The translations under genes and the position numbers were made by a program. Shown piece after piece: positions 7,759 to 16,791 of a DNA stretch of 64,000 nt. The stretch is from Gammaproteobacteria bacterium (GTDB taxonomy: Bacteria; Pseudomonadota; Gammaproteobacteria; Burkholderiales; Burkholderiaceae_C): positions 18,797 through 82,796 of the forward strand of contig JAHJOG010000259.1 in the NCBI GenBank assembly GCA_018820395.1. Reading direction: 5' to 3'. The first letter of the stretch is position 1; each line of letters starts with the position of its first letter. The notes below the pieces were generated by a model. That model did no database searches. It saw only the letters and a program-made list of their open reading frames with translations, and had not been told where the DNA came from.

Positions 7759-9672
7759 ATGCTAGATTCCTTTCGCAAGCACAACAAGATCATCATGGTG
7801 CTGCTGTTCCTGTTGATCATCCCGTCGTTCGTGCTCTTCGGCGTGGATCGCTATCAACAGGGCGGCCAAGGAGAGAAGGTGGCGCGTGTCGCAGGCAACG
7901 ACATCACTCGCCCGGAATGGGATGCGCAGCATCGAAACGAGATCGACAGGATCCGTCAGCAATCTCCCAACCTGGACCCGGCATTGCTCGACTCGGAAGC
8001 TGCGCGCTACGCCACGCTCGAGCGCATGGTGCGCGACCGGGTTTTGTCGGAGGCTGCTTCAAAGGCCAACATGACGGTCTCGGAAGAGAGGCTTTCTCGC
8101 ATCTTCTCGGAAGACGCCGGCCTCGCATCCTTCCGCACACCCGAAGGCAAATTCGATCGCGAGCGCTTCATGCGCGCCACCGGCCGTACGCCCGAACAGT
8201 ACGAAGCTTCGTTCAGGGCTGAACTGGCGATGCAGCAGGTGCTGCTTGGAATTTCGGGAACAGCCTTCGCCACGTCCTCCCAGACCGCTGCGACGCTCGA
8301 CGCGTTCTATGCCAGACGAGAAATTCAGGTGGCTCGATTCAATCCCGACGCGATGACATCGAAAGTCGAAGTCAGCGATGCAGATCTCGAAACCTACTAC
8401 AAGGAGCACTCCAATCAGTTCCAGGTGCCGGAGCAGGCAAGCGTCGAATATCTGGTTCTCGATCTCGATTCGGTGAAGAAGAACATCGCGGTGAGCGATG
8501 CCGATCTACGCAGCTACTATGACCAGAATGCGGCGCGGTTCGGGACCAAGGAAGAGCGACGCGCGAGCCACATCCTGATTTCAGCGCCCGCGAGCGCCCC
8601 GGCTGCCGAACGCGAAAAGGCACGCGCCAAGGCACAGGAACTTCTGGACCAGCTGAAGAAAAATCCGTCCGCCTTTGCGGAACTGGCCCGCAAAAATTCT
8701 CAAGACCCCGGATCTGCGGAGAAGGGTGGCGATCTCGATTTCGTCACGCGCGGCGCAATGGTGAAGCCTTTTGAGGACGCGTTGTTTGCGCTGAAGAAGG
8801 GCGACATCAGCGATATTGTCCAGACAGAATTCGGCTATCACATCATTCAACTCACCGACCTCAAGCCGGCCGTGATTCCGCCGTTTGCTCAGGTGCGCGA
8901 TGCCATTGCCGACGAAGTCAGATCGCAGCAAGCAACGCAGGAATTCGCCAAACAGGCCGAAGCGTTTACCGATGCGGTTTATCAGCAGGCCGACAGCCTG
9001 AAGCCTGCGGCTGACAAATTGAAGTTGTCCATACAGAAAGCAGACAACGTATCGCGGGTCCCGGCGCAGGGCGCCACGGGCGCGTTGGCGAACCGAAACT
9101 TCCTGAACGGCCTGTTCGCTACCGATTCACTGGAGCGCAAGCACAACACGGAAGCCATAGAAATCGGTCCCAACCAACTCGCGTCGGGGAGAGTGGTCAA
9201 GTATTCGACGGCACGTACTTTGCCGTTCCCTGAAGTGAAGGACAAGGTGCGCAGCAACTTGGTCGCGCAGCGCGCAGCAACATTGGCGAAGACTGAAGGC
9301 GAGGCGCAACTGAAGGCTTGGCAAGCCGACGGGGGTGCAGCGAAGCTTTCTCCGCCCACGACCATTTCCCGACTGGATGCGCAATCTCAACCGCAAGCCG
9401 TCGTGGAAGCCGCGCTGCGTGCAGACTCTACGAAGCTTCCACAGTTCGTCGGTGTCGACTTGGGACCGCAGGGTTACGCCGTGGTCAAGGTCAATAAGTC
9501 GGTGGCGCGTGAAGCACCCACTCCGGAAGTGGCCAAGCAGGAGAGAGAGCAGTTCGCTCAAGCCGTGGCAAGCGCGGAAACTTCGGCGTACTTCGATCTG
9601 CTGAAGGACCGCTTCAAGGCTGAAATCCTGGTTCCTCGTCCGGCGGACGTCGTTCCTGCGGCGGTTCGCTAG
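7759..9672 (+). CDS. ppiD: Peptidylprolyl isomerase PpiD, periplasmic chaperone
   Basis: A 637-residue membrane-anchored folding helper at the Sec translocon. One N-terminal transmembrane helix (about 12-28) is followed by a SurA_N-like chaperone segment (about 35-220). A parvulin-type rotamase domain spans about 265-370 (RRASHILISAP, GGDLDFVTRGAMVKPFEDA, TEFGYHIIQLTD), and a long C-terminal chaperone region ends the protein. This is the PpiD rather than the SurA layout: there is one parvulin domain, an uncleaved anchor, and hupB lies upstream. Flanking tRNA genes and terminators indicate its own transcript, probably continuing into tRNA-His. Confidence 0.93.
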   Translation: MLDSFRKHNKIIMVLLFLLIIPSFVLFGVDRYQQGGQGEKVARVAGNDITRPEWDAQHRNEIDRIRQQSPNLDPALLDSEAARYATLERMVRDRVLSEAASKANMTVSEERLSRIFSEDAGLASFRTPEGKFDRERFMRATGRTPEQYEASFRAELAMQQVLLGISGTAFATSSQTAATLDAFYARREIQVARFNPDAMTSKVEVSDADLETYYKEHSNQFQVPEQASVEYLVLDLDSVKKNIAVSDADLRSYYDQNAARFGTKEERRASHILISAPASAPAAEREKARAKAQELLDQLKKNPSAFAELARKNSQDPGSAEKGGDLDFVTRGAMVKPFEDALFALKKGDISDIVQTEFGYHIIQLTDLKPAVIPPFAQVRDAIADEVRSQQATQEFAKQAEAFTDAVYQQADSLKPAADKLKLSIQKADNVSRVPAQGATGALANRNFLNGLFATDSLERKHNTEAIEIGPNQLASGRVVKYSTARTLPFPEVKDKVRSNLVAQRAATLAKTEGEAQLKAWQADGGAAKLSPPTTISRLDAQSQPQAVVEAALRADSTKLPQFVGVDLGPQGYAVVKVNKSVAREAPTPEVAKQEREQFAQAVASAETSAYFDLLKDRFKAEILVPRPADVVPAAVR

Positions 9673-9698
9673 TTTTCGACGCTACAATTGCTGGCTAC

Positions 9699-9775
9699 GG
9701 TGGCTGTAGCTCAGTTGGTAGAGTCCCAGATTGTGATTCTGGTCGTCGTGGGTTCGAGTCCCATCAGCCACCCCA
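9699..9775 (+). tRNA. tRNA-His (anticodon GTG)
   Basis: A 77-nt cloverleaf including the histidine-specific extra G at -1 paired with C73. Acceptor stem is GTGGCTG/CAGCCAC, anticodon loop TTGTGAT, T-loop GTTCGAGTCCC, with encoded CCA. It begins 26 nt after ppiD. Confidence 0.97.
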
Positions 9776-9789
9776 CCGGATTGAATACG

Positions 9790-9819
9790 ACGCCCCTCTT
9801 TTGAGGGGCGTTTTTTTTT
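9790..9819 (+). terminator. Intrinsic terminator after tRNA-His
   Basis: A 9-bp GC-rich stem (9790-9798 with 9803-9811), TTTT loop, then nine T. A textbook rho-independent terminator. Confidence 0.93.
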
Positions 9820-9897
9820 GGCGGCCACCGGACTTGCAGCGCGACGGATTTGAATTAAAATTTTGCTCTATCTTTTTAGTTCGGAGGATTCTCACCG

Positions 9898-10239
9898 ATG
9901 GCCACCACGCTTGCAGACATCAATTCGCAGATCAAGAAGCATGACCAGGAGATTGCTCAATTGCGCAAGCAAGCGGAAGATTTGCGCAACCAGGAGCGAG
10001 CTGGCGTTATCGAAGAGCTAAGGAAGAAGATTGCCGAATACGGCCTGACAGCCGCCGATCTCAAGCTCACCGGCCGTTCTGGCAAGCGGGCTGCCAGTGC
10101 CGGTGCCGTGAAGTCAGCGCCGAAATATCGCAGCCCGACCGGCGAGACTTGGTCGGGCGGCCGCGGGCGCAAGCCGCGCTGGATTTCAGAAGCGCTCGCA
10201 GCAGGAAAAACGCTGAGCGACTTCGAGATCAAATCGTAG
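9898..10239 (+). CDS. H-NS family nucleoid protein
   Basis: A 113-residue silencing/nucleoid protein. A charged coiled-coil oligomerisation segment covers about residues 5-50. A basic Ala/Gly-rich linker follows, then a C-terminal DNA-binding domain with the hook motif TWSGGRGRKPRWI and the ending SDFEIKS, typical of betaproteobacterial H-NS/Bv3F-like proteins. It binds AT-rich DNA minor groove and represses acquired genes. Translation starts at an ATG behind a strong GGAGG (spacing 9). The gene is flanked by two strong terminators, so it is monocistronic. Confidence 0.9.
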   Translation: MATTLADINSQIKKHDQEIAQLRKQAEDLRNQERAGVIEELRKKIAEYGLTAADLKLTGRSGKRAASAGAVKSAPKYRSPTGETWSGGRGRKPRWISEALAAGKTLSDFEIKS

Positions 10240-10254
10240 TCGACGTAGCAGCGT

Positions 10255-10284
10255 AAAAAGGGCCCGCAGTTCGGGCCCTTTTTT
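10255..10284 (+). terminator. Bidirectional terminator between hns-like gene and quinone oxidoreductase
   Basis: Stem AAGGGCCC/GGGCCCTT (10258-10265 with 10273-10280) flanked by A-run and T-run, so it can stop transcription from both converging genes. Confidence 0.9.
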
Positions 10285-10301
10285 ATTCCGAGAGGACGCT
10301 C

Positions 10302-11288
10302 TCAGTTCACCATGACCAGTTTGCCTCTGACGCCACGCGAACCCATGTGAGCGTAAGCGCTCTTCAACTCGCTCATTGGCATGGTCCGATCAATCACTGG
10401 CTTGATCTTTCCTTGGCCATACCATTTGGCCAATTCGTTCATCATCTGAGCGTTGGCCTTCGGCTCGCGCTTGGCGAAATCGCCCCAAAACACGCCGACA
10501 AGTGATGCCCCTTTGAGCAGCATCAAATTGAGAGGCAACGAAGGAATCGGTCCGGCAGCAAAGCCAACCACCAAATAGCGGCCCCTCCAGCCGATGGAGC
10601 GAAATGCGGGCTCGGCGAAGTCTCCTCCGACCGGGTCGTAGATGATGTCCGGGCCCTTGCCGTCCGTGGCCGATTTCACCGCTTCTCTGAATGCAGCGGG
10701 GATGGGGTGGGTGCTGTAGTTGATAGTGAGATCGGCGCCAATGGATTTGCAGAGTTCGCACTTTTCATCCGTCGACGCTGCAGCAATGACTTTCGCTCCC
10801 GATGCCTTGGCAATCTGGATAGCCGCCGTTCCGACGCCGCCGGCCGCGCCAAGCACCAGGACGGTTTCGCCGGCCTTCAATTGCCCGCGGTCCAGCAGTG
10901 CATGCCAGGACGTCGCATAGATCATGATGAATGCAGCGGCATCGACGTGACCGAAACCCTCGGGCAGTGGCATGCACAGCGCAGCCGGCGCGATCGTATG
11001 CGTTGCGAAGCCGCCGGTGCCGCTCAGGCACGCGACGTTCGATCCGATCTGCAGGTGCGAAACGCCATCCCCCACTGCCCGAACGATGCCCGAGTACTCG
11101 GAGCCGGGAACGAAAGGCAGGGGAGGTTTGATCTGGTATTTGTTTTGAACGATGAGCAGATCGGGAAAATTCAAGCTCGCCGCCTTGATCTCGATCAGCA
11201 CCTGCCCGGGCCCGGGCGTGGGTGTCGGAAGTTCTTTCCAGCTCAGGGCTTCGACGCCGGTGGGATCTTCGCAAAGCCATGCGTGCAT
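10302..11288 (-). CDS. NADPH:quinone oxidoreductase family protein (zinc-independent MDR)
   Basis: A 328-residue medium-chain dehydrogenase/reductase that transfers hydride from NADPH to quinones or alpha,beta-unsaturated carbonyls. It has an N-terminal GroES-like domain (PGPGQVLIEIKAASLNFPD, PFVPGSEYSGIV) and a Rossmann domain with VLGAAGGVGTAAIQIAKASG. Zinc-binding cysteines are absent, as in the quinone oxidoreductase branch. The ATG at 11288 is chosen for its AAGGAG eight bases upstream and because MHAWLCEDP matches the family start. It is convergent with the H-NS-like gene and divergent from surE. Confidence 0.88.
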   Translation of the reverse strand: MHAWLCEDPTGVEALSWKELPTPTPGPGQVLIEIKAASLNFPDLLIVQNKYQIKPPLPFVPGSEYSGIVRAVGDGVSHLQIGSNVACLSGTGGFATHTIAPAALCMPLPEGFGHVDAAAFIMIYATSWHALLDRGQLKAGETVLVLGAAGGVGTAAIQIAKASGAKVIAAASTDEKCELCKSIGADLTINYSTHPIPAAFREAVKSATDGKGPDIIYDPVGGDFAEPAFRSIGWRGRYLVVGFAAGPIPSLPLNLMLLKGASLVGVFWGDFAKREPKANAQMMNELAKWYGQGKIKPVIDRTMPMSELKSAYAHMGSRGVRGKLVMVN

Positions 11289-11411
11289 GCTTGTGTCTCC
11301 TTGGTGAGTCTCGTGAAGTCGTTCTTGGGCATGATAGGCGCGTGGCACACCGTCGTCTTGTCCCGGCCGTGACCTGACCGCCGCCTACAATCGCGCGCAC
11401 GCCGATTTTTC

Positions 11412-12167
11412 ATGAAGATACTTATTTCCAATGACGACGGTTTCCAGGCACCCGGCATCGTTGCATTGCATGCAGCGCTCAAGGAAGTTGCGGATGTCGA
11501 AGTGGTTGCTCCCGAGCACAACAACAGCGCGAAATCGAACGCGCTGACACTCTCGGCCCCCTTGTATGTGCAGTTGGCGCACAACGGTTTTCGCTATGTG
11601 ACCGGCACGCCTGCCGATTGCGTGCATATAGCGCTCAAGGGATTGCTCGACTATCGGCCCGACCTCGTGGTCTCCGGCATCAACAACGGCGCGAACATGG
11701 GGGATGACACCATCTACTCGGGCACCGTCGGCGCGGCCATGGAGGCTTACCTCTTCGGGATCCCTGCCATCGCTGTTTCCCAAACCGAAAAGGGGTGGGC
11801 TCACGTGGATGCTGCAGCCAAGGTCGCGCAGCGCCTCGTGCAGCAGATCGAGCGCGAGAAGATGCTGGACGGCGAAGCGTTCCTGCTCAACGTCAACGTT
11901 CCCAATCTCCCGTTGGAGCAACTCAAGCCCGTCAAGGTTTGTCGACTTGGTCGCCGCCATGCCGCTGAAAAAGTCATCACGCAGGACAGTCCTCGGGGAG
12001 AGACAATGTACTGGATCGCCGGCGCGGGTGGTGCCAAAGACAGCGGCGAAGGCACCGACTTTCACGCCACCGCGGCCGGGCACATCGCATTGACGCCGCT
12101 GCAGATCGATCTCACCGACCATGCTCACTTGCGTCAGTGGCGCGATACCGTGAAGCGGTTGGGATGA
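11412..12167 (+). CDS. surE: 5'/3'-nucleotidase SurE
   Basis: A metal-dependent phosphatase acting on nucleoside monophosphates and short polyphosphates in stationary-phase survival. The 251-residue protein shows all SurE metal ligands: Asp8-Asp9 in ISNDDG, Ser39 in NNSAKSN and an Asn in GINNGANMG, plus YSGTVGAAMEA. A TACAAT -10-like hexamer lies shortly upstream. It heads the classic surE-pcm-nlpD order. Confidence 0.97.
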   Translation: MKILISNDDGFQAPGIVALHAALKEVADVEVVAPEHNNSAKSNALTLSAPLYVQLAHNGFRYVTGTPADCVHIALKGLLDYRPDLVVSGINNGANMGDDTIYSGTVGAAMEAYLFGIPAIAVSQTEKGWAHVDAAAKVAQRLVQQIEREKMLDGEAFLLNVNVPNLPLEQLKPVKVCRLGRRHAAEKVITQDSPRGETMYWIAGAGGAKDSGEGTDFHATAAGHIALTPLQIDLTDHAHLRQWRDTVKRLG

Positions 12168-12233
12168 AGGCGGTCGCGGGCGGAGGGCCTTTCCCCGCAG
12201 GCGCGTCAGGCGCGCGACAGGAGCACTGATTTC

Positions 12234-13007
12234 ATGGCGACGCGACGACCCAGTTTTCCAGTTCGTCTGACGCCGGCAGCGTCTGCCGCAACGCGCGGAC
12301 AGTTGCCGGCGGCGCCGACGCGGCCGATGGTGCAGACCACGCCGTCCATGGCATCCGAAGCGGTGCGAGCGCGAATGGTGCAGCGTCTGGCCCAGCAGGG
12401 CGTGACTGACGAGCGGGTATTGCGAGCGATGGGTTCGGTGGGGCGGCATTTGTTCGTCGACAGTGCGTTGATCAACCAGGCCTATGAAGACACCAGTCTT
12501 CCGATCGGTCTGGGTCAGACGATTTCGAAGCCCAGTGTGGTGGCGCGCATGATCGAGCTGCTGCTCGGAGCGCCCGCTTTGGCCGGCAACCCTGCTGGCC
12601 GGCTGGGAAGAGTGCTGGAAGTGGGCACGGGTTGCGCCTATCAGGCGGCGGTGTTGAGCCACGTCGCAAGCGAGGTCTACAGCATCGAGCGATTGCGCGG
12701 GCTTCATGAGCGCGCGCGCGCCAACCTTCGGCCGTTCCGTCTCACCACGGTTCATCTGCTGCTAGGTGATGGCATGGAGGGGTATCCGAAAGGCGCGCCC
12801 TACGCGGGAATCATTGCAGCTGCGGGTGGTCAGAGCATCCCTGAGACGTGGGTCGCGCAGTTGGCCGTCGGTGGGCGGATCGTAGCTCCATCGCAGTCTG
12901 CTGGAGGCGGACAAACTCTGGTCGTGATCGACAAGACGGCACGCGGCGTAGAGCGCCGCATTCTTGAGGCCGTCCACTTTGTCCCCCTAAAATCGGGAAT
13001 CGCTTGA
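12234..13007 (+). CDS. pcm: Protein-L-isoaspartate O-methyltransferase
   Basis: A SAM-dependent repair enzyme that methylates isoaspartyl residues in damaged proteins. The catalytic core begins near residue 45 and contains LPIGLGQTISKPSVVARM, the SAM loop LEVGTGCAYQAAVLS (first position Glu, as in PCMTs), and IIAAAGGQSIPETWVAQL. At 257 residues it is longer than the roughly 210 of E. coli Pcm; the extra part is an Ala/Pro/Arg-rich N-terminal tail of about 40 residues that may not all be translated. It sits between surE and nlpD, and its end overlaps the nlpD ribosome-binding region. Confidence 0.93.
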   Translation: MATRRPSFPVRLTPAASAATRGQLPAAPTRPMVQTTPSMASEAVRARMVQRLAQQGVTDERVLRAMGSVGRHLFVDSALINQAYEDTSLPIGLGQTISKPSVVARMIELLLGAPALAGNPAGRLGRVLEVGTGCAYQAAVLSHVASEVYSIERLRGLHERARANLRPFRLTTVHLLLGDGMEGYPKGAPYAGIIAAAGGQSIPETWVAQLAVGGRIVAPSQSAGGGQTLVVIDKTARGVERRILEAVHFVPLKSGIA

Positions 13008-13018
13008 AGGAAAGACAC

Positions 13019-13954
13019 ATGCAGGGTATTGGCAATCGGAGCTGGCTCGCTGGCATCACACTGCTGGCCGCACTCATGATTGCGGGTTGCGCAACGAGGC
13101 GCGGTCCCGTTCCAGTCGAAGATCGAGGTGTCAATTCACCCGCATCTGCAACCGCTCCGGCAACGCCGGTGGATCCCGGGGTGCCGCTCATCACCACGGA
13201 CGCATCAGGCAAGCCGTTGCAAGGCATCGAGAACTACGGCAAGCCCGGCTACTACACCGTTCGTCCGGGCGACACCATTCGCCGCATCGCATCGGAAACG
13301 GGCCAGAGCTGGCGAGACATCTCTCGCTGGAACAATCTCGAAAATGCCGATGTGATCGAGGTCGGGCAGGTGTTGCGCGTCATTCCGCCGGTCGGAGCCA
13401 CAGCAGCCGCTGCGCCTCCTAGCCCGACAACCGCTTCCACTGAATCCGCATCGCGGTCTGCGCAACCCACGGCCGTGGCACCGGCCATCGCACCTTCTGC
13501 GTCGACCGCGGCCAGCGCGGCAGTCAAACCGACACCGCCTGTTGCCGCGACGTCCACCCCACCAGCCGCAGCGGTATCGGGAGATGACGACGTGGGCTGG
13601 ATCTGGCCGGCACAGGGAGCGCTGATCGCCGGGTTCGACGATGCAAAGAACAAGGGCCTCGATATCGGCGGAAAGGCTGGCGACTCGGTTCTTGCTGCAG
13701 CTGACGGTCGCGTCGTGTATGCCGGTGCAGGATTGAGAGGGTACGGAAATCTGATCATCCTCAAGCACAACAACACCTTCCTCACCGCGTACGCGCACAA
13801 CCGTACCTTGCTGGTCAAGGAAGACCAGTCGGTGCAAAAGGGCCAGAAGATCGCCGAAATGGGAAACAGTGATTCCGATCGCGTGAAGCTGCACTTCGAG
13901 ATTCGTCGTCAGGGCAAGCCAGTCGACCCGGCGCGTTATCTGCCTGCGCGATGA
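13019..13954 (+). CDS. nlpD: NlpD-like lipoprotein, LysM plus degenerate M23 peptidase domain
   Basis: An outer-membrane lipoprotein that activates cell-wall amidases during division. The 311 residues open with a signal peptide and lipobox (LMIAGC, lipidated Cys at about 24). A LysM peptidoglycan-binding repeat follows ([18 protein letters not shown] at about 80-125), then an Ala/Pro/Thr-rich linker and a C-terminal LytM/M23 domain (about 195-305, [20 protein letters not shown]). The zinc ligands are not complete: HxxxD is replaced by LDIGGK, and HFEIR retains one His. That fits a non-catalytic EnvC/NlpD activator. The ATG at 13019 is preceded by AAGGAA. The rpoS gene that often follows is absent here. 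Confidence 0.93.
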   Translation: MQGIGNRSWLAGITLLAALMIAGCATRRGPVPVEDRGVNSPASATAPATPVDPGVPLITTDASGKPLQGIENYGKPGYYTVRPGDTIRRIASETGQSWRDISRWNNLENADVIEVGQVLRVIPPVGATAAAAPPSPTTASTESASRSAQPTAVAPAIAPSASTAASAAVKPTPPVAATSTPPAAAVSGDDDVGWIWPAQGALIAGFDDAKNKGLDIGGKAGDSVLAAADGRVVYAGAGLRGYGNLIILKHNNTFLTAYAHNRTLLVKEDQSVQKGQKIAEMGNSDSDRVKLHFEIRRQGKPVDPARYLPAR

Positions 13955-13994
13955 TGCCGGCGCCCGGCGTGACCGTGCGGCGGATTCCCGTTTC

Positions 13995-15431
13995 ATGAAG
14001 GCCATCGGCGACAAGCTCCACTCGCAGAGCATCGGCCAGGACGAGTGGTTCCACGTCGAGTCGCTCGACCTCGATGCGCAAGGCGTCGCGCACACCAGTG
14101 ATGGTTTGGTCGTGTTCATCGAAGGTGCGCTGCCGTTCGAAGAGGTGCAGTTCAATGTGCACCGCAAGAAGGAAAGCTGGGCGCAGGGGACGGTCACGAC
14201 CATCCGTCGCGAGTCCGCACAACGCGTCCGGCCTGGATGTCCGCATTTTGGGTTGCATGCAGGTGCCTGCGGCGGTTGCAAGATGCAGCACCTCGACGCT
14301 TCAGCGCAAGTTGCAGTCAAGCAACGCGCGCTCGAGGACAACCTGTGGCATTTGGGCAAGGTGCGTCCGGACAATGTCATGCGGCCCCTCGAGGGGCCGG
14401 CGTGGCACTATCGCTATCGCGCACGCCTCTCGATGCGCTATGTCGCCAAGAAGGGCGGAGTTCTCATCGGATTCCACGAGCGCAAAAGCCGCTACTTGGC
14501 AGACATGAAAGTGTGCCCCGTGCTGCCCGCGCGCGTCAGTGCCATGCTGCTTCCATTGCGCGAGTTGATCGGATCGATGGATGCGCGAGACCTCTGCCCG
14601 CAGATCGAACTCGCCTGCGGAGATGCCGATGACGGCAGGGGGCTCGGCGTGATTGCACTCGTATTGCGTCACCTGGAGCCGCTGTCGGAGTCGGATGTAT
14701 CGCGGCTGTCCGCATTTGCGCAGCGCCACGAGGGCGTCCAATGGTGGACGCAAGCCAAGGGGCCGGAGACCGTCAAGTTGCTCGCCGAGACTGGTGCACA
14801 GCTCGCCTACAGGCTGCCGGCGTTCGATGTCACGATGCCTTTCAGGCCGACCGACTTCACGCAGGTCAATCCGCACATCAATCGTGCGCTGGTCGGCAAG
14901 GCGCTCGCACTGTTGGCCCCGGAGCGCAGCGATCGGGTGATCGACTGGTTTTGCGGCCTGGGAAATTTCACGTTGCCGCTTGCGACGCGCGCAAGAGTTG
15001 TGCTGGGGGTCGAAGGCAGCGATACGCTTGTCCGGCGAGCCGAAGAAAATTACGAGCGCAATCGATCCGCAACGGCGATGCGGCCCACCTTGAGTGCCGT
15101 GAGTTTTGTGGCGCGCAACTTGTTCGAGATGACGCCCGAACTGCTCGAGTCGGACGGAGCGGCCGACAAGTGGCTGGTCGACCCACCCCGCGAAGGAGCA
15201 TTTGCCTTGGTCAAGGCCTTGGCAGAGCTGACCCAGCGCGAACAGTCACAAAGCATCGGATGGACTCCGCCGGCGCGTATTGTGTACGTGAGTTGCAATC
15301 CTTCGACCCTGGCAAGAGATGCAGGGTTGCTGGTCCAATCCGCCGGCTATCGCTGCAGCGCCGCAGGCGTCGTGAACATGTTCCCGCACACTGCGCACAT
15401 CGAATCGATCGCTGTATTTGATCGCAGCTAG
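13995..15431 (+). CDS. rlmD: 23S rRNA (uracil-1939 C5)-methyltransferase
   Basis: A SAM-dependent RNA methyltransferase forming m5U1939 in 23S rRNA. The 478-residue protein has an N-terminal TRAM-like domain and an iron-sulfur cluster set (Cys82, Cys92, Cys95 in [11 protein letters not shown], and a Cys in MKVCPVLP). A Rossmann SAM domain ([14 protein letters not shown]) follows. The catalytic motif [11 protein letters not shown] has its nucleophilic Cys near residue 434. It follows nlpD after 40 bp, and nothing lies between them. Confidence 0.95.
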   Translation: MKAIGDKLHSQSIGQDEWFHVESLDLDAQGVAHTSDGLVVFIEGALPFEEVQFNVHRKKESWAQGTVTTIRRESAQRVRPGCPHFGLHAGACGGCKMQHLDASAQVAVKQRALEDNLWHLGKVRPDNVMRPLEGPAWHYRYRARLSMRYVAKKGGVLIGFHERKSRYLADMKVCPVLPARVSAMLLPLRELIGSMDARDLCPQIELACGDADDGRGLGVIALVLRHLEPLSESDVSRLSAFAQRHEGVQWWTQAKGPETVKLLAETGAQLAYRLPAFDVTMPFRPTDFTQVNPHINRALVGKALALLAPERSDRVIDWFCGLGNFTLPLATRARVVLGVEGSDTLVRRAEENYERNRSATAMRPTLSAVSFVARNLFEMTPELLESDGAADKWLVDPPREGAFALVKALAELTQREQSQSIGWTPPARIVYVSCNPSTLARDAGLLVQSAGYRCSAAGVVNMFPHTAHIESIAVFDRS

Positions 15432-15435
15432 AGCG

Positions 15436-15463
15436 GAAAAAGAAAACGGCCCCGCAGGGCCGT
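15436..15463 (-). terminator. Terminator of the Bax-inhibitor-1 gene
   Basis: Stem ACGGCCC/GGGCCGT (15446-15452 with 15457-15463). On the minus strand it is followed by TTTCTTTTT, so it mainly serves the minus-strand gene. Confidence 0.78.
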
Positions 15464-15490
15464 ATCAGACAAAGTCCAGTGTCTAGAGAA

Positions 15491-16192
15491 TCAGTCGCGC
15501 TCGCCGCCCAGCAGTCCCAGCAACATCAACAGGCTCTGGAAGACGTTATAGAGATCCAGATAAAGCGCCAGCGTGGCACTGATGTAGTTGGTTTCGCCGC
15601 CATCCATGATCCGCTTCAGGTCATACAACATGAACGCCGAAAAGATGCCGATGGCGGCAACCGAAATTGCCATCATCCCTGCGCTTGATCCGACGAACAC
15701 ATTGATGATTGCGCCGAACATCAGCACGAGCGCGCCGACCATCAGCCATTTGCCCATGCCCGACAGATCACGCTTGATCACCGTCGCCAACGATGCCATG
15801 ACAAAGAACACGCCCGCGGTGCCGCCGAAGGCCGTCATGATCAGCGATGCGCCGTTGCTGAAGCCCAGGATCATTGCGATCAAGCGCGAGAGCATCAGAC
15901 CCATGAAGAAAGTGAAGCCCAGCAGAACCGGGACACCCGCGGCCGAATTCTTGGTCTTCTCGATGGCGAACATGAATCCGAACGCGCCGATCAGAAATAC
16001 AGCGAGGCCGAGGCCGCCACCGAGCGAACGAGTGATGCCAGTCGACACGCCGATCCAGGCGCCGAGAACGGTTGGCAGCATGCTCAATGCGAGCAGCCAA
16101 TACGTATTGCGTACGACGCGTTGCCGCTCGGCCTGCGGGAGCGCATAACCGTATGTTGCTGAGTTGTCGATGGTGTTGACGCGGTCGTTCAT
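15491..16192 (-). CDS. Bax inhibitor-1/YccA family membrane protein
   Basis: A 233-residue integral membrane protein with seven hydrophobic helices and the BI-1 pattern (RNTYWLLALSMLPT, AFGGTAGVFFVMASLATV, FSAFMLYDLKRIMDGGE, LDLYNVFQSLLMLLG). The paired aspartates of the pH-sensing calcium leak in this family have counterparts near the C-terminus (YDLKRIMD and LDLYN). In bacteria, YccA modulates FtsH, while other members leak calcium; which applies here is unknown. It is convergent with rlmD, and the 274 bp upstream (16193-16466) hold only the hemP terminator and presumably its promoter. Confidence 0.9.
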   Translation of the reverse strand: MNDRVNTIDNSATYGYALPQAERQRVVRNTYWLLALSMLPTVLGAWIGVSTGITRSLGGGLGLAVFLIGAFGFMFAIEKTKNSAAGVPVLLGFTFFMGLMLSRLIAMILGFSNGASLIMTAFGGTAGVFFVMASLATVIKRDLSGMGKWLMVGALVLMFGAIINVFVGSSAGMMAISVAAIGIFSAFMLYDLKRIMDGGETNYISATLALYLDLYNVFQSLLMLLGLLGGERD

Positions 16193-16394
16193 ATCGAAGC
16201 TCCTGATGGATGGCTACGCAGCAGTATGTGGGAGCATTCTAGGTGGCTGCAAGGCCCGCTCAAAAGACCGTATCTGAAATGCGCTTCTCGTGACCTGGGC
16301 ATCCGGCAATTGAACAACGACTCTGGGCTCGAGTTCTGGCCGTTGTCATTCATCGAATGAGAAAAAAAGCTTGGCTTGCTTGCGCTGGCTAGCT

Positions 16395-16427
16395 GAAAAA
16401 CGACTTCCGGAAGTGAATTCCGGAGTC
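16395..16427 (-). terminator. Terminator downstream of hemP
   Basis: An imperfect hairpin, GACTCCGGAATT over AACTTCCGGAAGTC-like sequence, followed on the minus strand by GTTTTTC. It stands 40 bp past the hemP stop. Confidence 0.6.
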
Positions 16428-16466
16428 GCCCCACGATGATCTTGAAAAGGCGCGCGTGGCGGCGCA

Positions 16467-16682
16467 TTACTTGGTCAGTATCAGCTTTCCCAATTTGGTA
16501 GCTTGCAGGCGATAGAGCGCGCCGTTGTGCATGATGCCAACCGTTTTCTCGCCTCGTAGCAGGTCGACACTCTGGACCGGTCCTGCCGTTGTATGACCCG
16601 CAATGGGCTCGGGGGAGGTGTCGCGGCCTTCTGACGGATTGGTAGGGCGTGAGATTCCCGGGTCGGCAGTCGTGGCAAGCAT
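16467..16682 (-). CDS. hemP: Hemin uptake protein HemP
   Basis: A 71-residue protein whose last 33 residues carry the HemP signature (LLRGEKTVGIMHNGALYRLQ, then ATKLGKLILTK); the first 35 are variable. HemP is a small, Fur-controlled protein of heme-uptake loci. In Burkholderia multivorans it acts as a regulator needed for expression of the heme receptor operon. It is likely made under iron starvation because a Fur-box palindrome lies 24 bp upstream of the start. AAGGAG precedes the ATG. No heme receptor gene is adjacent, so the receptor must lie elsewhere. Confidence 0.9.
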   Translation of the reverse strand: MLATTADPGISRPTNPSEGRDTSPEPIAGHTTAGPVQSVDLLRGEKTVGIMHNGALYRLQATKLGKLILTK

Positions 16683-16705
16683 TACGTGAGCTCCTTGTCG
16701 AATAT

Positions 16706-16728
16706 CAAATGATAACCATTCTCATTTG
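16706..16728 (-). promoter_or_regulatory. Fur box upstream of hemP
   Basis: A near-perfect palindrome whose arms are CAAATGA and TCATTTG around an AT-rich core (positions 16706-16728), typical of Fur operators. It overlaps the expected hemP promoter and lies past the exbD stop. Confidence 0.82.
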
Positions 16729-16791
16729 ATTCGTCCAGAGTTTCTTTTCACCTTTACAGACTGCCCGCCTTTTCGAATCGCCACGGGTCCG

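Noticed and set aside
7611..8222. 203-codon frame beginning inside tRNA-Val
   Set aside because: Covers a tRNA and its terminator, and lies out of frame with ppiD.
16189..16467. 92-codon minus-strand frame between hemP and the Bax-inhibitor gene
   Set aside because: Contains the hemP terminator hairpin, uses atypical codons for this genome and overlaps the next start; considered intergenic.
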